15,464 nucleotides of DNA from Lachnospiraceae bacterium UBA3826. GTDB lineage: Bacteria; Bacillota; Clostridia; Lachnospirales; Lachnospiraceae. Location of the stretch: NCBI GenBank assembly GCA_002393095.1, contig DGII01000004.1, positions 1 through 15,464 on the forward strand, written 5' to 3'. Below are positions 7,377-15,380 of this stretch, piece after piece. Every line of letters begins with the position of its first letter. Within the stretch, counting starts at the first letter, position 1. The notes beneath the pieces are model-generated. The model was not told the origin of the DNA. It worked only from the letters and a program-made list of their open reading frames with translations, and made no database searches. A program made the translations under genes and the position numbers.

Positions 7377-8063
7377 ATGAGCAGGATACTTGTTGTAGAT
7401 GACGAAAAGCTTATAGTTAAGGGACTGAAATTCGCCTTGGAACAGGACGGGATAGAGGTTGACTGCGCTTATGACGGCGAGGAGGCGATTCTGTCTGCCT
7501 CAGAGAATGACTATGATATGATCCTTTTAGATGTGATGCTCCCCAAGCTGACAGGCTTCGAGGTATGTAAGAGAATAAGGGAATTCTCCTCTGTTCCTAT
7601 CATAATGCTCACAGCCAAGGGTGATGATGATGATAAGATCTTAGGGCTTAATTACGGGGCGGATGATTATATGACCAAGCCCTTTAATATCCTTGAGGTC
7701 AAGGCCAGGATCAATGCGATATTAAGGCGGGCATCATCCGCATATAAGGGTAACGGCGGCAAGGGTGTCATAACCTGCGGTGATCTTAAGATGTTCACGG
7801 ACAGCAGACGCGTTCTGATAGGTGACAGAGATATCAGGCTTACCTCCAAGGAATTTGATATTCTTAAGCTTTTGCTCAATAATACCGGCAAGATATACAG
7901 CAGAGACGATCTCTTAAGGGAGATATGGGGTAACGGTACGCCTGCTGACGCCAGAACGGTCGATGTGCATGTAAGAAGACTGAGAGAGAAGATAGAGGAT
8001 AACCCCGCAGAGCCCAAGTATGTGTTCACCAAGTGGGGTTCGGGCTACTATAACAAGAGGTAG
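7377..8063 (+). CDS. OmpR/PhoB-family response regulator
   Basis: DNA-binding regulator of a two-component system. The receiver domain (1-118) has the acidic pair Asp8-Asp9, phosphoacceptor Asp52 (in LLDVMLPKLTG), Thr79 and Lys101 (in TKPFN). A winged-helix output domain follows (about 131-226), ending in the typical HVRRLREKIE and GSGYY segments. Its 228 residues are the usual length. GAGAGG precedes the ATG, which lies 22 bases after comEA. Its partner is the kinase that starts two bases after its stop. Targets are unknown; control of its own operon or of envelope genes would fit the neighbours. Family assignment is firm; the exact ortholog (MtrA, WalR, PhoP, ResD) cannot be set from sequence alone. 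Confidence 0.96.
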   Translation: MSRILVVDDEKLIVKGLKFALEQDGIEVDCAYDGEEAILSASENDYDMILLDVMLPKLTGFEVCKRIREFSSVPIIMLTAKGDDDDKILGLNYGADDYMTKPFNILEVKARINAILRRASSAYKGNGGKGVITCGDLKMFTDSRRVLIGDRDIRLTSKEFDILKLLLNNTGKIYSRDDLLREIWGNGTPADARTVDVHVRRLREKIEDNPAEPKYVFTKWGSGYYNKR

Positions 8064-8065
8064 GA

Positions 8066-9547
8066 GTGAGTATCAATACGGGAACGGTCAATATAAGTAA
8101 CAGAATCCGTAAGGGACTCTTAAGGTTTAAGCTGCTTAGGAGCTTTAGAGTCAGAGTGCTTGTGATGCTCCTTATAATAGGAATAATACCAAGTATTCTG
8201 GTAGGTACAGCCATACTCTCAAGCTATGAGGACAGGGCGGTTAGTGTACGTGAGTCCGAGGTATCAAATCAGCTTGGGATCATAGCCAATCATCTGATCG
8301 CATATAATTATCTGCAGGACCCGTCCAACGAAGCCGTTAATGCGGAGTTGGAACAGATATCCAATCTGTATGACGGCAGGGTGCTGCTTATAGGTGCCAA
8401 TTTTAAAGCCATCAAGGATACCAATAACGTAAGCGTCGGTAAGACCATTATATCCGAAGAGGTTATCAAATGCTTCAAGGGCGAGAAGACAGTGGATTAC
8501 GACAGCGACAATAATTACATAGAGATGACGATTCCCATCAATGAGACAGTATTTGATGAGGAGGAGGGTAAGGAAAAGGATGTTGTTCGTGGAGTTATGT
8601 TAACCATAGTCTCAACCGATACCATAGCCATGACCATGCGTATACTGAGTCGTACTGCTGTCATAATAGATGCGGGTATGATAACGCTGATCTTTGCCTT
8701 TGCAATGCTTTTCTCCGGCATATTGGTCAAGCCCTTCAATAAGGTCACTGCTGCGATCAATGAAGTTAAGGAAGGCTATTCGGATGAAGCATTGTCTGTT
8801 CCGGACTATTCGGAGACAGAGCATATAGTGGAGGCATTCAACAGAGTGCTTAAAAGGATGAGGGCTTTGGATGAATCCAGACAGGAATTCGTCTCCAATG
8901 TCTCCCATGAGCTTAAGACGCCCATAACATCAATGAAGATACTGGCTGAGTCTCTCATAGGAAGCGAGGATGTTCCGCCAAAGCTATACAGGGAATTCAT
9001 GGAGGATATAGCCGGAGAGATCGATAGAGAGGATAAGATAATCACTGATCTTCTGGAGCTTGTGAAACTTGATAAGAAGAGTGCCGAGCTTAATATCGCC
9101 GAGACCAGCATCAATGACATGATCGGGCTTATCCTTAAAAGGCTTCGTCCGATCGCAGAGAGCAACAGCGTGGAGATGGTCTTTGAAAGCGAGAGAGAGG
9201 TTATCGGTAGAGTTGATGATGTTAAGCTTACTTTAGCGCTGACCAATTTCATGGAGAATGCTATTAAGTATAATAAGGAAGGCGGGAACGTATATATAAC
9301 CCTTGACTGCGATTACCAGTTTTTTACCGTTACGGTTAAGGATACGGGAATAGGTATACCGGAAGAAGCCTATGAGCATATATTCGAAAGATTCTACAGA
9401 GTGGACAAGTCACATTCAAGGGAGATCGGAGGAACGGGTCTTGGTCTGGCCATAGCCCGCAATATAATTCTGATGCACAGAGGGACAGTAAGTGTTGACA
9501 GTGTACAGGGAGAGGGCTCTGTCTTCACAATCAGGCTTCCTTTATAG
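8066..9547 (+). CDS. Membrane sensor histidine kinase (HAMP, HisKA, HATPase)
   Basis: Autophosphorylating sensor, 493 residues. TM1 is about 30-51, an extracellular sensing region of about 140 residues follows (52-195), TM2 is about 197-219, then a HAMP linker (220-270). The HisKA box FVSNVSHELKTPITS places the phosphorylated His at 281. The ATP-binding domain has the N box NFMENAIKYN (394-403, Asn398), DTGIG (426-430), ERFYRVDKSHS and GGTGLGLA (455-462). All catalytic motifs are intact. It starts with GTG at 8066, with GAGG at 8057-8060 and a two-base gap to the regulator stop, so the pair is translationally coupled. The extracellular part may be a PAS/Cache-like fold, but I cannot assign it. 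The signal is unknown; the GerMN lipoprotein gene downstream is a candidate accessory factor. Confidence 0.95.
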   Translation: MSINTGTVNISNRIRKGLLRFKLLRSFRVRVLVMLLIIGIIPSILVGTAILSSYEDRAVSVRESEVSNQLGIIANHLIAYNYLQDPSNEAVNAELEQISNLYDGRVLLIGANFKAIKDTNNVSVGKTIISEEVIKCFKGEKTVDYDSDNNYIEMTIPINETVFDEEEGKEKDVVRGVMLTIVSTDTIAMTMRILSRTAVIIDAGMITLIFAFAMLFSGILVKPFNKVTAAINEVKEGYSDEALSVPDYSETEHIVEAFNRVLKRMRALDESRQEFVSNVSHELKTPITSMKILAESLIGSEDVPPKLYREFMEDIAGEIDREDKIITDLLELVKLDKKSAELNIAETSINDMIGLILKRLRPIAESNSVEMVFESEREVIGRVDDVKLTLALTNFMENAIKYNKEGGNVYITLDCDYQFFTVTVKDTGIGIPEEAYEHIFERFYRVDKSHSREIGGTGLGLAIARNIILMHRGTVSVDSVQGEGSVFTIRLPL

Positions 9548-9621
9548 GCAGGATATGGCAGTATACGGTTATGCCGTGGGGTATGTCACGGGAAGATAAG
9601 GAGCAGTAAAAGGATCTTTAT

Positions 9622-10584
9622 ATGGTCGTTGCGGACAGGATGAGGAAGAGATTATTGCATAAAATGATATACAGGGCAGCAGTCTGTGCCATGCTCATCT
9701 TCATGAGCGCCTTTTTGGCAATGCTTGCGGGCTGCGGTGAAGCTGTGCCGGATAATACAGATACATACAATATCTATTGTCTTGACAGGGAGGAGAACAG
9801 ACTGCCGTATTATGAATACAGTACGCAGACTGTGGATATACAGGCTCTTGCGGATGAACTTATCCTGCTTCTTAAGACATCTCCGGGAGATGTGAAGAAG
9901 AAAGAGCTTATCAAGGATTTTGATATTGAGGATATAAGCCTTAAGGATAAGACCTTGATCCTAACCGTCAGTGAGAGCTATGCCAATCTTCCGCCGACAA
10001 AGGAGGTGCTTATAAGAGCAGGTATAGTGAGAACATTGGGGCAGATAGAGGGCATAGACTATGTGACATTAAGATACAGAGACAGGGATCTGACCGATGC
10101 TCTCGGACAGCCTGTCGGAGCCATGACTGTGACCCAGTTCGTGGATAACGCAGAGGATGATTTAAGCACCTATGATGATATGGAGCTTACGCTGTATTTT
10201 GCCGATGAGGACGGAACCGGTCTTGTGAAGGTAACAAGAAGAGTGGAGTATAATACCAATATATCCTTGGAAAAGCTTGTGCTTGAACAACTGATAGCGG
10301 GAACCGATGCGCAGGGTGCCAAAGCGAGCGTCAATCCGCAGACTGAGATCATAAATGTAACCGTTAAGGATGGCATATGTTATGTCAACTTATCTCCCGC
10401 TTTTCTCTCTCTTCCTGAGGGAGTGCATGCGGATGTATCTATATACTCAATTGTCGATTCCATGGCGGAATTAAAGGGAATAAGTAAGGTTATGTTCAGC
10501 ATTGACGGTAATTCGGATATTGTTATGGGGGATAATATCAGCCTGTCCGGTCAATATGAAAGAAATCTTGATATTGTCAGATAA
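9622..10584 (+). CDS. Lipoprotein with two GerMN domains
   Basis: A predicted surface lipoprotein of 320 residues. The signal peptide has a basic n-region, a hydrophobic core (20-35) and the lipobox LAGC with Cys38. Two GerMN-type repeats follow, about 48-176 and 187-310; each shows the pattern of an initial beta strand, a helix with a Leu-rich run such as LEKLVLEQLIAGT (216-228), then a pair like VTVKDGICYVNLSPAF (246-261) and a final SIYSIVDSMAELKGI helix. GerM and LpqB are the known relatives: GerM acts in spore envelope and germination, LpqB interacts with the MtrB sensor kinase in Actinobacteria. Its position directly after a kinase favours an LpqB-like sensory role, by inference. AAAAGGAT lies seven bases before the ATG; a 74-base gap separates it from the kinase. 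Confidence 0.88.
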   Translation: MVVADRMRKRLLHKMIYRAAVCAMLIFMSAFLAMLAGCGEAVPDNTDTYNIYCLDREENRLPYYEYSTQTVDIQALADELILLLKTSPGDVKKKELIKDFDIEDISLKDKTLILTVSESYANLPPTKEVLIRAGIVRTLGQIEGIDYVTLRYRDRDLTDALGQPVGAMTVTQFVDNAEDDLSTYDDMELTLYFADEDGTGLVKVTRRVEYNTNISLEKLVLEQLIAGTDAQGAKASVNPQTEIINVTVKDGICYVNLSPAFLSLPEGVHADVSIYSIVDSMAELKGISKVMFSIDGNSDIVMGDNISLSGQYERNLDIVR

Positions 10585-10598
10585 TTAATATATCTGAC
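10576..10598. promoter_or_regulatory. Perfect inverted repeat between the GerMN gene and comEC
   Basis: GTCAGATA (10576-10583) and TATCTGAC (10591-10598) are exact reverse complements around a seven-base loop; two further G-U pairs are possible at the base. The left arm overlaps the TAA stop of the GerMN gene and the right arm ends 22 bases before the comEC start. No T-run follows, so it is not a canonical terminator. It may be an RNA stability, processing or attenuation element, or a protein-binding DNA palindrome. Confidence 0.6.
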
Positions 10599-10620
10599 GG
10601 GAAATTGAAGGGGATAAAGG

Positions 10621-12906
10621 GTGAAGTTTTACTATAATATCACAGGTTATCTTACGCAATTCTGGCGTACAAGACCTATGTGTATCATATGTCTGTTAAT
10701 ACTGGCGGTAGTCAGGATCGTTCTTCTTGTGTCAGATAATGCTTCCGATCGTAATATTTTATGTCAACTTAAAGAGCCTTATGTGATCATTGAAGGAAGG
10801 GTATGTGACAGCTTTGTATCCGATGGATATTATGGGCGTATCAGCGTGGTCGATCTTAAGGATACCTATCTTATGGATGCTTCCGGCACAACAGTGGAAC
10901 ATCTGACAGGAAGGAACAGACTGATACGGGTATTCTTCTCATCTGAGATATCCGTGTATATGGGCCAGACTGTGAGGCTTAGGGGGAAGTGTGAGTCTTT
11001 TGGGCATGCCACCAATCCCGGAGAGTTCGACCGGCTTAAGTACTATCATAACAGAGGATATCTTCTTATGGTAAAGGATGCGGATATTATCGCCAAAAGC
11101 CGTAAGTACTCGCATATCCGGCAGATTATTGCGGATGTCGGAGGCAGGGGAGAGAGGGTGCTTGACAAAGCACTTGGAGCTGATGATTCCGCAGTGCTTA
11201 AGGCTATGCTTTTCGGAGATAAGAGCGAATTGCCGGATGAGCTTAACAAGCTATATCAGAGGAACGGAATAGCCCATATTCTTGCCATATCGGGACTCCA
11301 TATCTCTTTTCTTGCCACACTTTTCTATGAGCTTTTAAAAAGGATGGGAATCCCGCTTCGTATACGTGCCGCGGTAAGTGAGGCTGCAATAGTGTCATAT
11401 GGGATGATGGTCGGCTTTTCGCCTTCATCCTTCAGAGCCATATGTATGTTCTCTATGTACCTGATAAGCAGGATAATACTGTGCTCATATGATATGCTCA
11501 CGGCCTTGTGTGCAGCCCTTACCCTGACCGTGCTCTACAGACCGACCCTTATACTTGACAGCGGACTTGGGATGTCCTTCGCTGCGGTTTTTGGCGTTGG
11601 CTTTTTCTACGAGAGCTTTAACAGGAATATCATGAGGGTGAAGAGCCTTTTAAGCCCGTTTTTTGTCTCCTTATTCGTATTCCTGTCCACTCTTCCGATA
11701 ATTCTGTCATCATATTATGATGTGGCTTTTTACTCGGTACTGCTTAATCTTATAGTCATTCCGCTTATGAGCGTACTGCTTGTGTGCGCTCTTGCCCTGA
11801 TCGCGTTATACGGACTTTCGTCCTGTATCTGTCCGGCTCTTACGGATATACTTACGCTTCTTCCGGCTACAGCCGTACACCTTATACTTAGCCTGTATAA
11901 GCAGTTATGTACCATGTTGCTTAATAAGATGTCGTTCGGATGTACCAATATGGGCGCTCCGAGTACACCGCTTATCCTGTTATTCTATCTCATGCTTTTA
12001 ACTGCGGTACTCTACAGGGGAAGGTATAATAAGGTCATATCCTTTGCTCTGATGATAGCCTCTGTATGCGTTATATCTCTTAAGTGTTATACAGGACTTG
12101 ATATATATATGCTTGATATAGGTCAGGGAGACTGTATGGTCATAAGGTACGGGAGCAGCATCTTCGCCGACGGAAGCGTATATATTGTGGACTGCGGATC
12201 AAGCTCTCATAAGAATGTGGGCGAAAAAAGGCTTATCCCCTTTCTTAAGTACTATGGTATAGACAGGGTGGACGGAGTATTCATTACTCATCCGGATGCG
12301 GATCACATTAACGGTATTAAGGAGCTTATAGCCAAAGCGGAGGATGAGAATATATCGTTAGGAGATCTCTATATATATGAGGGCTTTGAGACATCGGATG
12401 CGTTAAAGGACATAGCAGACTTAAAAAGCATAAAAGTACATGAGGGAATGAGTATAAGAGACGGAGAATTAAGCTTTGATATATTGTATCCGTATAAGGG
12501 CTGCTCTGTAGATAATGCCAATGATGCATCTCTTGTCATGGATATAGGATATGGTGCTTTTCATATGCTGACTACGGGTGATGTAGAGGAAGGAGGGGAG
12601 AGATATGTGACGGATATCTATCCCGAACCGGAATATGATTATACGGTTATCAAGGTTCCGCATCATGGTTCGTCATCATCATCCACTAAGGCCCTGTTGG
12701 AATGGGCAGATGCGTCGATCGCTGTGATATCCTGCGGAAAGGACAATTCATACGGGCATCCGCATGAAGAGGTTCTTGAAAGATACAGGGCATCCGGTAC
12801 GGATATATACAGGACTGATATATCGGGAGCGGTGCTTATCCATACTGACGGGTATAAAGTATCCGTAGATACATTCGTGGATGTAAAGGGCTTTGATTAT
12901 GACTGA
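10621..12906 (+). CDS. comEC: ComEC/Rec2 competence DNA channel protein
   Basis: Forms the membrane channel for single-stranded DNA uptake. The 761 residues have the complete three-part layout: an N-terminal segment with one membrane helix (21-37) and an OB-like soluble part (52-160), the Competence membrane domain (about 185-490, roughly nine hydrophobic segments, with the hallmark NGIAHILAISGLHISF 215-230 and GFSPSSFRA 265-273), and a C-terminal metallo-beta-lactamase domain (493-761) with LDIGQGD (498-504), metal-binding HPDADH (557-562), TGD (652-654), HHGS (681-684) and SYGHPH (710-715). The MBL metal ligands look intact, so the proposed strand-degrading nuclease could be active. The start is GTG at 10621 with AAGGGG seven bases upstream. 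It is the last gene of the operon; no terminator is evident after it. Confidence 0.96.
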   Translation: MKFYYNITGYLTQFWRTRPMCIICLLILAVVRIVLLVSDNASDRNILCQLKEPYVIIEGRVCDSFVSDGYYGRISVVDLKDTYLMDASGTTVEHLTGRNRLIRVFFSSEISVYMGQTVRLRGKCESFGHATNPGEFDRLKYYHNRGYLLMVKDADIIAKSRKYSHIRQIIADVGGRGERVLDKALGADDSAVLKAMLFGDKSELPDELNKLYQRNGIAHILAISGLHISFLATLFYELLKRMGIPLRIRAAVSEAAIVSYGMMVGFSPSSFRAICMFSMYLISRIILCSYDMLTALCAALTLTVLYRPTLILDSGLGMSFAAVFGVGFFYESFNRNIMRVKSLLSPFFVSLFVFLSTLPIILSSYYDVAFYSVLLNLIVIPLMSVLLVCALALIALYGLSSCICPALTDILTLLPATAVHLILSLYKQLCTMLLNKMSFGCTNMGAPSTPLILLFYLMLLTAVLYRGRYNKVISFALMIASVCVISLKCYTGLDIYMLDIGQGDCMVIRYGSSIFADGSVYIVDCGSSSHKNVGEKRLIPFLKYYGIDRVDGVFITHPDADHINGIKELIAKAEDENISLGDLYIYEGFETSDALKDIADLKSIKVHEGMSIRDGELSFDILYPYKGCSVDNANDASLVMDIGYGAFHMLTTGDVEEGGERYVTDIYPEPEYDYTVIKVPHHGSSSSSTKALLEWADASIAVISCGKDNSYGHPHEEVLERYRASGTDIYRTDISGAVLIHTDGYKVSVDTFVDVKGFDYD

Positions 12907-12920
12907 ACTTGTGATAAAAT
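12892..12920 (+). promoter_or_regulatory. Putative purC promoter with extended -10
   Basis: TAAAAT (12915-12920) is preceded by TG at 12912-12913, giving an extended -10. The -35 is TTGATT (12893-12898) with a 16-base spacer, or TTTGAT (12892-12897) with 17. The -35 lies inside the end of comEC. Predicted transcript start is near 12927, giving a leader of about 88 bases. Confidence 0.55.
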
Positions 12921-12929
12921 GTAGAACAT

Positions 12930-12996
12930 GACCTGCAAGGGAGGTCGAAATAGCATGATATCGGATATATGTTACGAACGGTAACAGGTGATATAT
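12930..12996 (+). promoter_or_regulatory. Structured purC leader with two hairpins
   Basis: Hairpin 1 pairs GACCT (12930-12934) with AGGTC (12942-12946) around seven bases. Hairpin 2 pairs GTTAC (12971-12975) with GTAAC (12981-12985) around GAACG and can be extended by ATATAT (12965-12970) with ATATAT (12991-12996), leaving AGGTG bulged. ACCTG (12931-12935) could instead pair with CAGGT (12985-12989), so two exclusive folds are possible. The Shine-Dalgarno AAAGGAGG (12998-13005) lies directly after. The sequence does not match the purine or ZTP riboswitch consensus as I know them. No function is assigned. Confidence 0.4.
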
Positions 12997-13014
12997 TAAA
13001 GGAGGATTTTATTA

Positions 13015-13884
13015 ATGCAGGAACTTAAGCCAATAAAAGAGGGAAAGGTCAGAGAGATATATGATAACGGTGACAGCCTTATAATGGTGGCTACGGACAG
13101 GATAAGCTGTTTTGATGTTATCCTCAATAACAAGGTTACGGATAAGGGTAAGGTATTGACACAGATGAGCCGCTTCTGGTTCGATTTCACCAAGGATATC
13201 ATACCCAACCATATGATTTCCACGGATGTATCCGATATGCCGGAATTCTTCAGGACACCCGAATTCGACGGTAAGAGTATGCTGTGCAGAAAGCTTCGTA
13301 TGCTTCCGGTTGAGTGTATAGTAAGAGGCTATATCACCGGCTCCGGATGGGCAAGCTACTGCAAGGACGGTACGGTATGCGGCATTAAGCTACCCGATGG
13401 ACTTAAGGAATCGGATAAGCTGCCTGAGCCCATATATACTCCTTCTACCAAGGCGGAGATAGGAGATCATGATGAGAATATCTCATATGAGCAGAGCATT
13501 GAGTATCTTAAGAAGCGCTTCCCCGACAAGGGAGAGGAGTATGCTGCAAAGCTAAGGGATTATACCATCGCACTGTATAAAAAGTGTGCGGATTATGCGC
13601 TTACCAAGGGCATTATAATCGCCGATACCAAGTTCGAGTTCGGACTTGATGAAAGCGGCAACATCGTGCTTGGAGACGAGATGCTCACTCCAGACAGCTC
13701 AAGATTCTGGCCGGCGGATGAATACGAGCCCGGTCACGGACAGAAAAGCTTTGACAAGCAGTTTGCCAGAGACTGGCTTAAAGCCAATGAAGGTCATGAC
13801 TGGACGCTGCCTGAGGATGTTGTTGACAGGACAATAGCTATATATAAGGAGGGCTACAGGCTCTTAACGGGGAAGACTCTTTGA
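13015..13884 (+). CDS. purC: SAICAR synthase (phosphoribosylaminoimidazole-succinocarboxamide synthase)
   Basis: Joins CAIR and aspartate with ATP to give SAICAR in de novo purine synthesis. Both family signatures are present: MLPVECIVRGYITGS (96-110) and IIADTKFEFG (201-210). The N-terminal GKVREIYD (10-17) and the TPDSSRFWP segment (225-233) are also typical. Its 289 residues make it the longer form with a C-terminal extension, compared with about 240 in E. coli and Bacillus. A strong AAAGGAGG precedes the ATG. No other pur gene is in the window, so it is either solitary or separated from the main pur cluster. The stop overlaps the ribosome binding site of the next gene. Confidence 0.97.
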   Translation: MQELKPIKEGKVREIYDNGDSLIMVATDRISCFDVILNNKVTDKGKVLTQMSRFWFDFTKDIIPNHMISTDVSDMPEFFRTPEFDGKSMLCRKLRMLPVECIVRGYITGSGWASYCKDGTVCGIKLPDGLKESDKLPEPIYTPSTKAEIGDHDENISYEQSIEYLKKRFPDKGEEYAAKLRDYTIALYKKCADYALTKGIIIADTKFEFGLDESGNIVLGDEMLTPDSSRFWPADEYEPGHGQKSFDKQFARDWLKANEGHDWTLPEDVVDRTIAIYKEGYRLLTGKTL

Positions 13885-13892
13885 GGATGATT

Positions 13893-14963
13893 ATGTCAGA
13901 AGGAAAAGCTTGGGTATTAAGGGGCTTAGTCATAACATTCATCCTTACGGGGTTCATGATATTTACCGCCGGTTGTACAGAGCCGGAGGAGGGAACTAAG
14001 GTCATACTGACTACGGGCTTTGCCAAGGATGAGGTGTTCCGGCTTGAGGATAAATCATGCTCTGTCGGTGAAATGATGGTATACCTGACCAATATACAGA
14101 ATCAGTATGAGAATGTATATGGAAGCCGGATATGGGATTCCAAGGTGGAGGGAGTCACTCTTGAGAATAATGTCAAGGATATGGCACTTTCCAAGATGGC
14201 TCAGATCAAGGCAATAGTATTGCTGGCGGAGAAGGAAGGGATATCTCTTGATGAAGAGGAGCTGAAGAAGGTGGAGATGGCGGCGGATGAGTACTACTCA
14301 TCGCTAAACGGCGCAGAGATCAAGGCAATGGGTATCGACAGGGATGTGATATTCAATCTGTACAAAGAGTATGCTCTTTCTGAAAAGTTATATCAGGATA
14401 TAATTAAAGACATAAATCCGGAGATAAGTGATGACGAAGCAAGGACGATCACCGTTGAACATATCCTTATCAAGACATATAATCTCGATGAGGCCGGCAA
14501 CAGACATGAATATACGGATAATGCCAGAAATGAGGCCAGAAGGCTTGCGGAGGATATTCTTGAAAGGATAGGCGAGGGTGAGAGCTTCGAAGATCTTGCG
14601 GCTGAGTATAATGAGGACACCTCTCTTACCTATTCATTCGGAAAGGGTGAGATGGATGCGGTTTTTGAGAATGCGGCCTTTAATCTCGGAGAGGGTGAGG
14701 TATCGGGGATAGTCGAGACCGAATACGGATTTCATATCATCAAGTGTATAAGCACTTTTAACAGAGAGGTTACTGACGCCAATAAGGTCAAGATAGTCGA
14801 GGAGAGAAGGAATAAGGCATTCTCTGAGGTATATAATGACTATGTGTCCACTCTTAATAAGGACATCAATACCGAATTGTGGGAAAGCCTGACCTTTATA
14901 CATGATGATGAAGTGGACACATGTGATTTCTTCGAAGTGATTGACAGGATATGGAATGATTGA
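13893..14963 (+). CDS. PrsA-like foldase lipoprotein, parvulin-type (PpiC) peptidyl-prolyl isomerase
   Basis: Predicted to assist folding of secreted proteins outside the membrane. From ATG 13893 it has 356 residues: a signal peptide with hydrophobic core (11-25), lipobox TAGC with Cys28 (Thr at -3 is less usual), an N-terminal helical chaperone-like region (about 50-180), and a parvulin domain (about 184-290) with VEHILIK, FEDLAAEYNEDTS, FGKGEMDAVFENAAFNLGEGEVSGIVETEYGFHIIK. A short C-terminal region follows. TTG at 13881 and ATG at 13887 are in frame, but GAGG (13883-13886) lies six bases before ATG 13893, which decides the start. That GAGG overlaps the purC TGA, so translation is likely coupled to purC. 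Functional link to purine synthesis is not obvious. It could be a SurA/PrsA-type foldase or a more specialised parvulin. Confidence 0.9.
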   Translation: MSEGKAWVLRGLVITFILTGFMIFTAGCTEPEEGTKVILTTGFAKDEVFRLEDKSCSVGEMMVYLTNIQNQYENVYGSRIWDSKVEGVTLENNVKDMALSKMAQIKAIVLLAEKEGISLDEEELKKVEMAADEYYSSLNGAEIKAMGIDRDVIFNLYKEYALSEKLYQDIIKDINPEISDDEARTITVEHILIKTYNLDEAGNRHEYTDNARNEARRLAEDILERIGEGESFEDLAAEYNEDTSLTYSFGKGEMDAVFENAAFNLGEGEVSGIVETEYGFHIIKCISTFNREVTDANKVKIVEERRNKAFSEVYNDYVSTLNKDINTELWESLTFIHDDEVDTCDFFEVIDRIWND

Positions 14964-14970
14964 GTATACT
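14941..14970 (+). promoter_or_regulatory. Putative cheY promoter inside the end of the foldase gene
   Basis: A perfect TTGACA (14941-14946), an 18-base spacer and TATACT (14965-14970) form a good sigma-A-type promoter. The -35 is within the last codons of the foldase gene, whose stop ends at 14963. The predicted start near 14977 leaves about 47 bases before cheY. It allows cheY expression independent of purC. Confidence 0.55.
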
Positions 14971-15023
14971 TAATTATTGACGGGATTATCCTGATAAGAC
15001 TTGACAGAGTGAGGGATGAAGCT

Positions 15024-15380
15024 ATGGCTAGTATAATGTTATGTGATGATGCGCTTTTTATGCGATCAGCCATCAGGAAGATGGTAGAGGATGCCAAGCA
15101 TACTGTTGTGTGCGAGGTGGGAACCGGTCTTGAGGCTGTGGAGAAGTACAGCACGGTTAAGCCCGATATCGTTCTTATGGATATTACGATGCCTGACATG
15201 GATGGAATAGAGGCGACCAAGAGGATCATAGCATCCGACCCGAATGCGAAGATAATAATAGTATCTGCGATGGGACAGATGGAGATGGTTATCAAGGCGA
15301 TAACCGCCGGTGCCAAGGATTTCGTTGTTAAGCCCATAGAGGGTGACAAGCTGCAGTTCTGTATAAGAAAGTATATGTAG
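15024..15380 (+). CDS. cheY: CheY-like single-domain response regulator
   Basis: A 118-residue receiver domain with no output domain. It has Asp8-Asp9 (CDDALFMR), phosphoacceptor Asp53 (LMDITMPDMDG), Ser81 in SAMGQ, and Lys103 in VVKP. The segments DDALFMR, MDITMPDMDG, SAMGQ and ITAGAKDFVVKP closely resemble Bacillus/Clostridia CheY, which binds the flagellar switch when phosphorylated by CheA. A GTG at 15009 would add five residues; GAGGG upstream of the ATG at 15024 favours the shorter form, which also matches the normal CheY length. No cheA, flagellar or receptor gene is nearby, so the kinase that serves it is unknown. It sits between a foldase gene and a heat-shock operator, apparently as a single-gene unit. 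Confidence 0.9.
   Translation: MASIMLCDDALFMRSAIRKMVEDAKHTVVCEVGTGLEAVEKYSTVKPDIVLMDITMPDMDGIEATKRIIASDPNAKIIIVSAMGQMEMVIKAITAGAKDFVVKPIEGDKLQFCIRKYM

Noticed and set aside
12927..13014. Purine or ZTP riboswitch upstream of purC
   Set aside because: The conserved core sequences of these classes as I know them are not present; only generic hairpins can be supported.
15001..15037. TTGACA (15001) with TATAAT (15032) as a promoter at the cheY start
   Set aside because: The spacer would be 25 bases, too long for sigma-A, and the TATAAT lies inside the cheY coding region.
14840..15349. 169-codon open frame on the minus strand over cheY
   Set aside because: The + strand encodes a textbook CheY with upstream promoter and ribosome binding site; the reverse frame has no family features.
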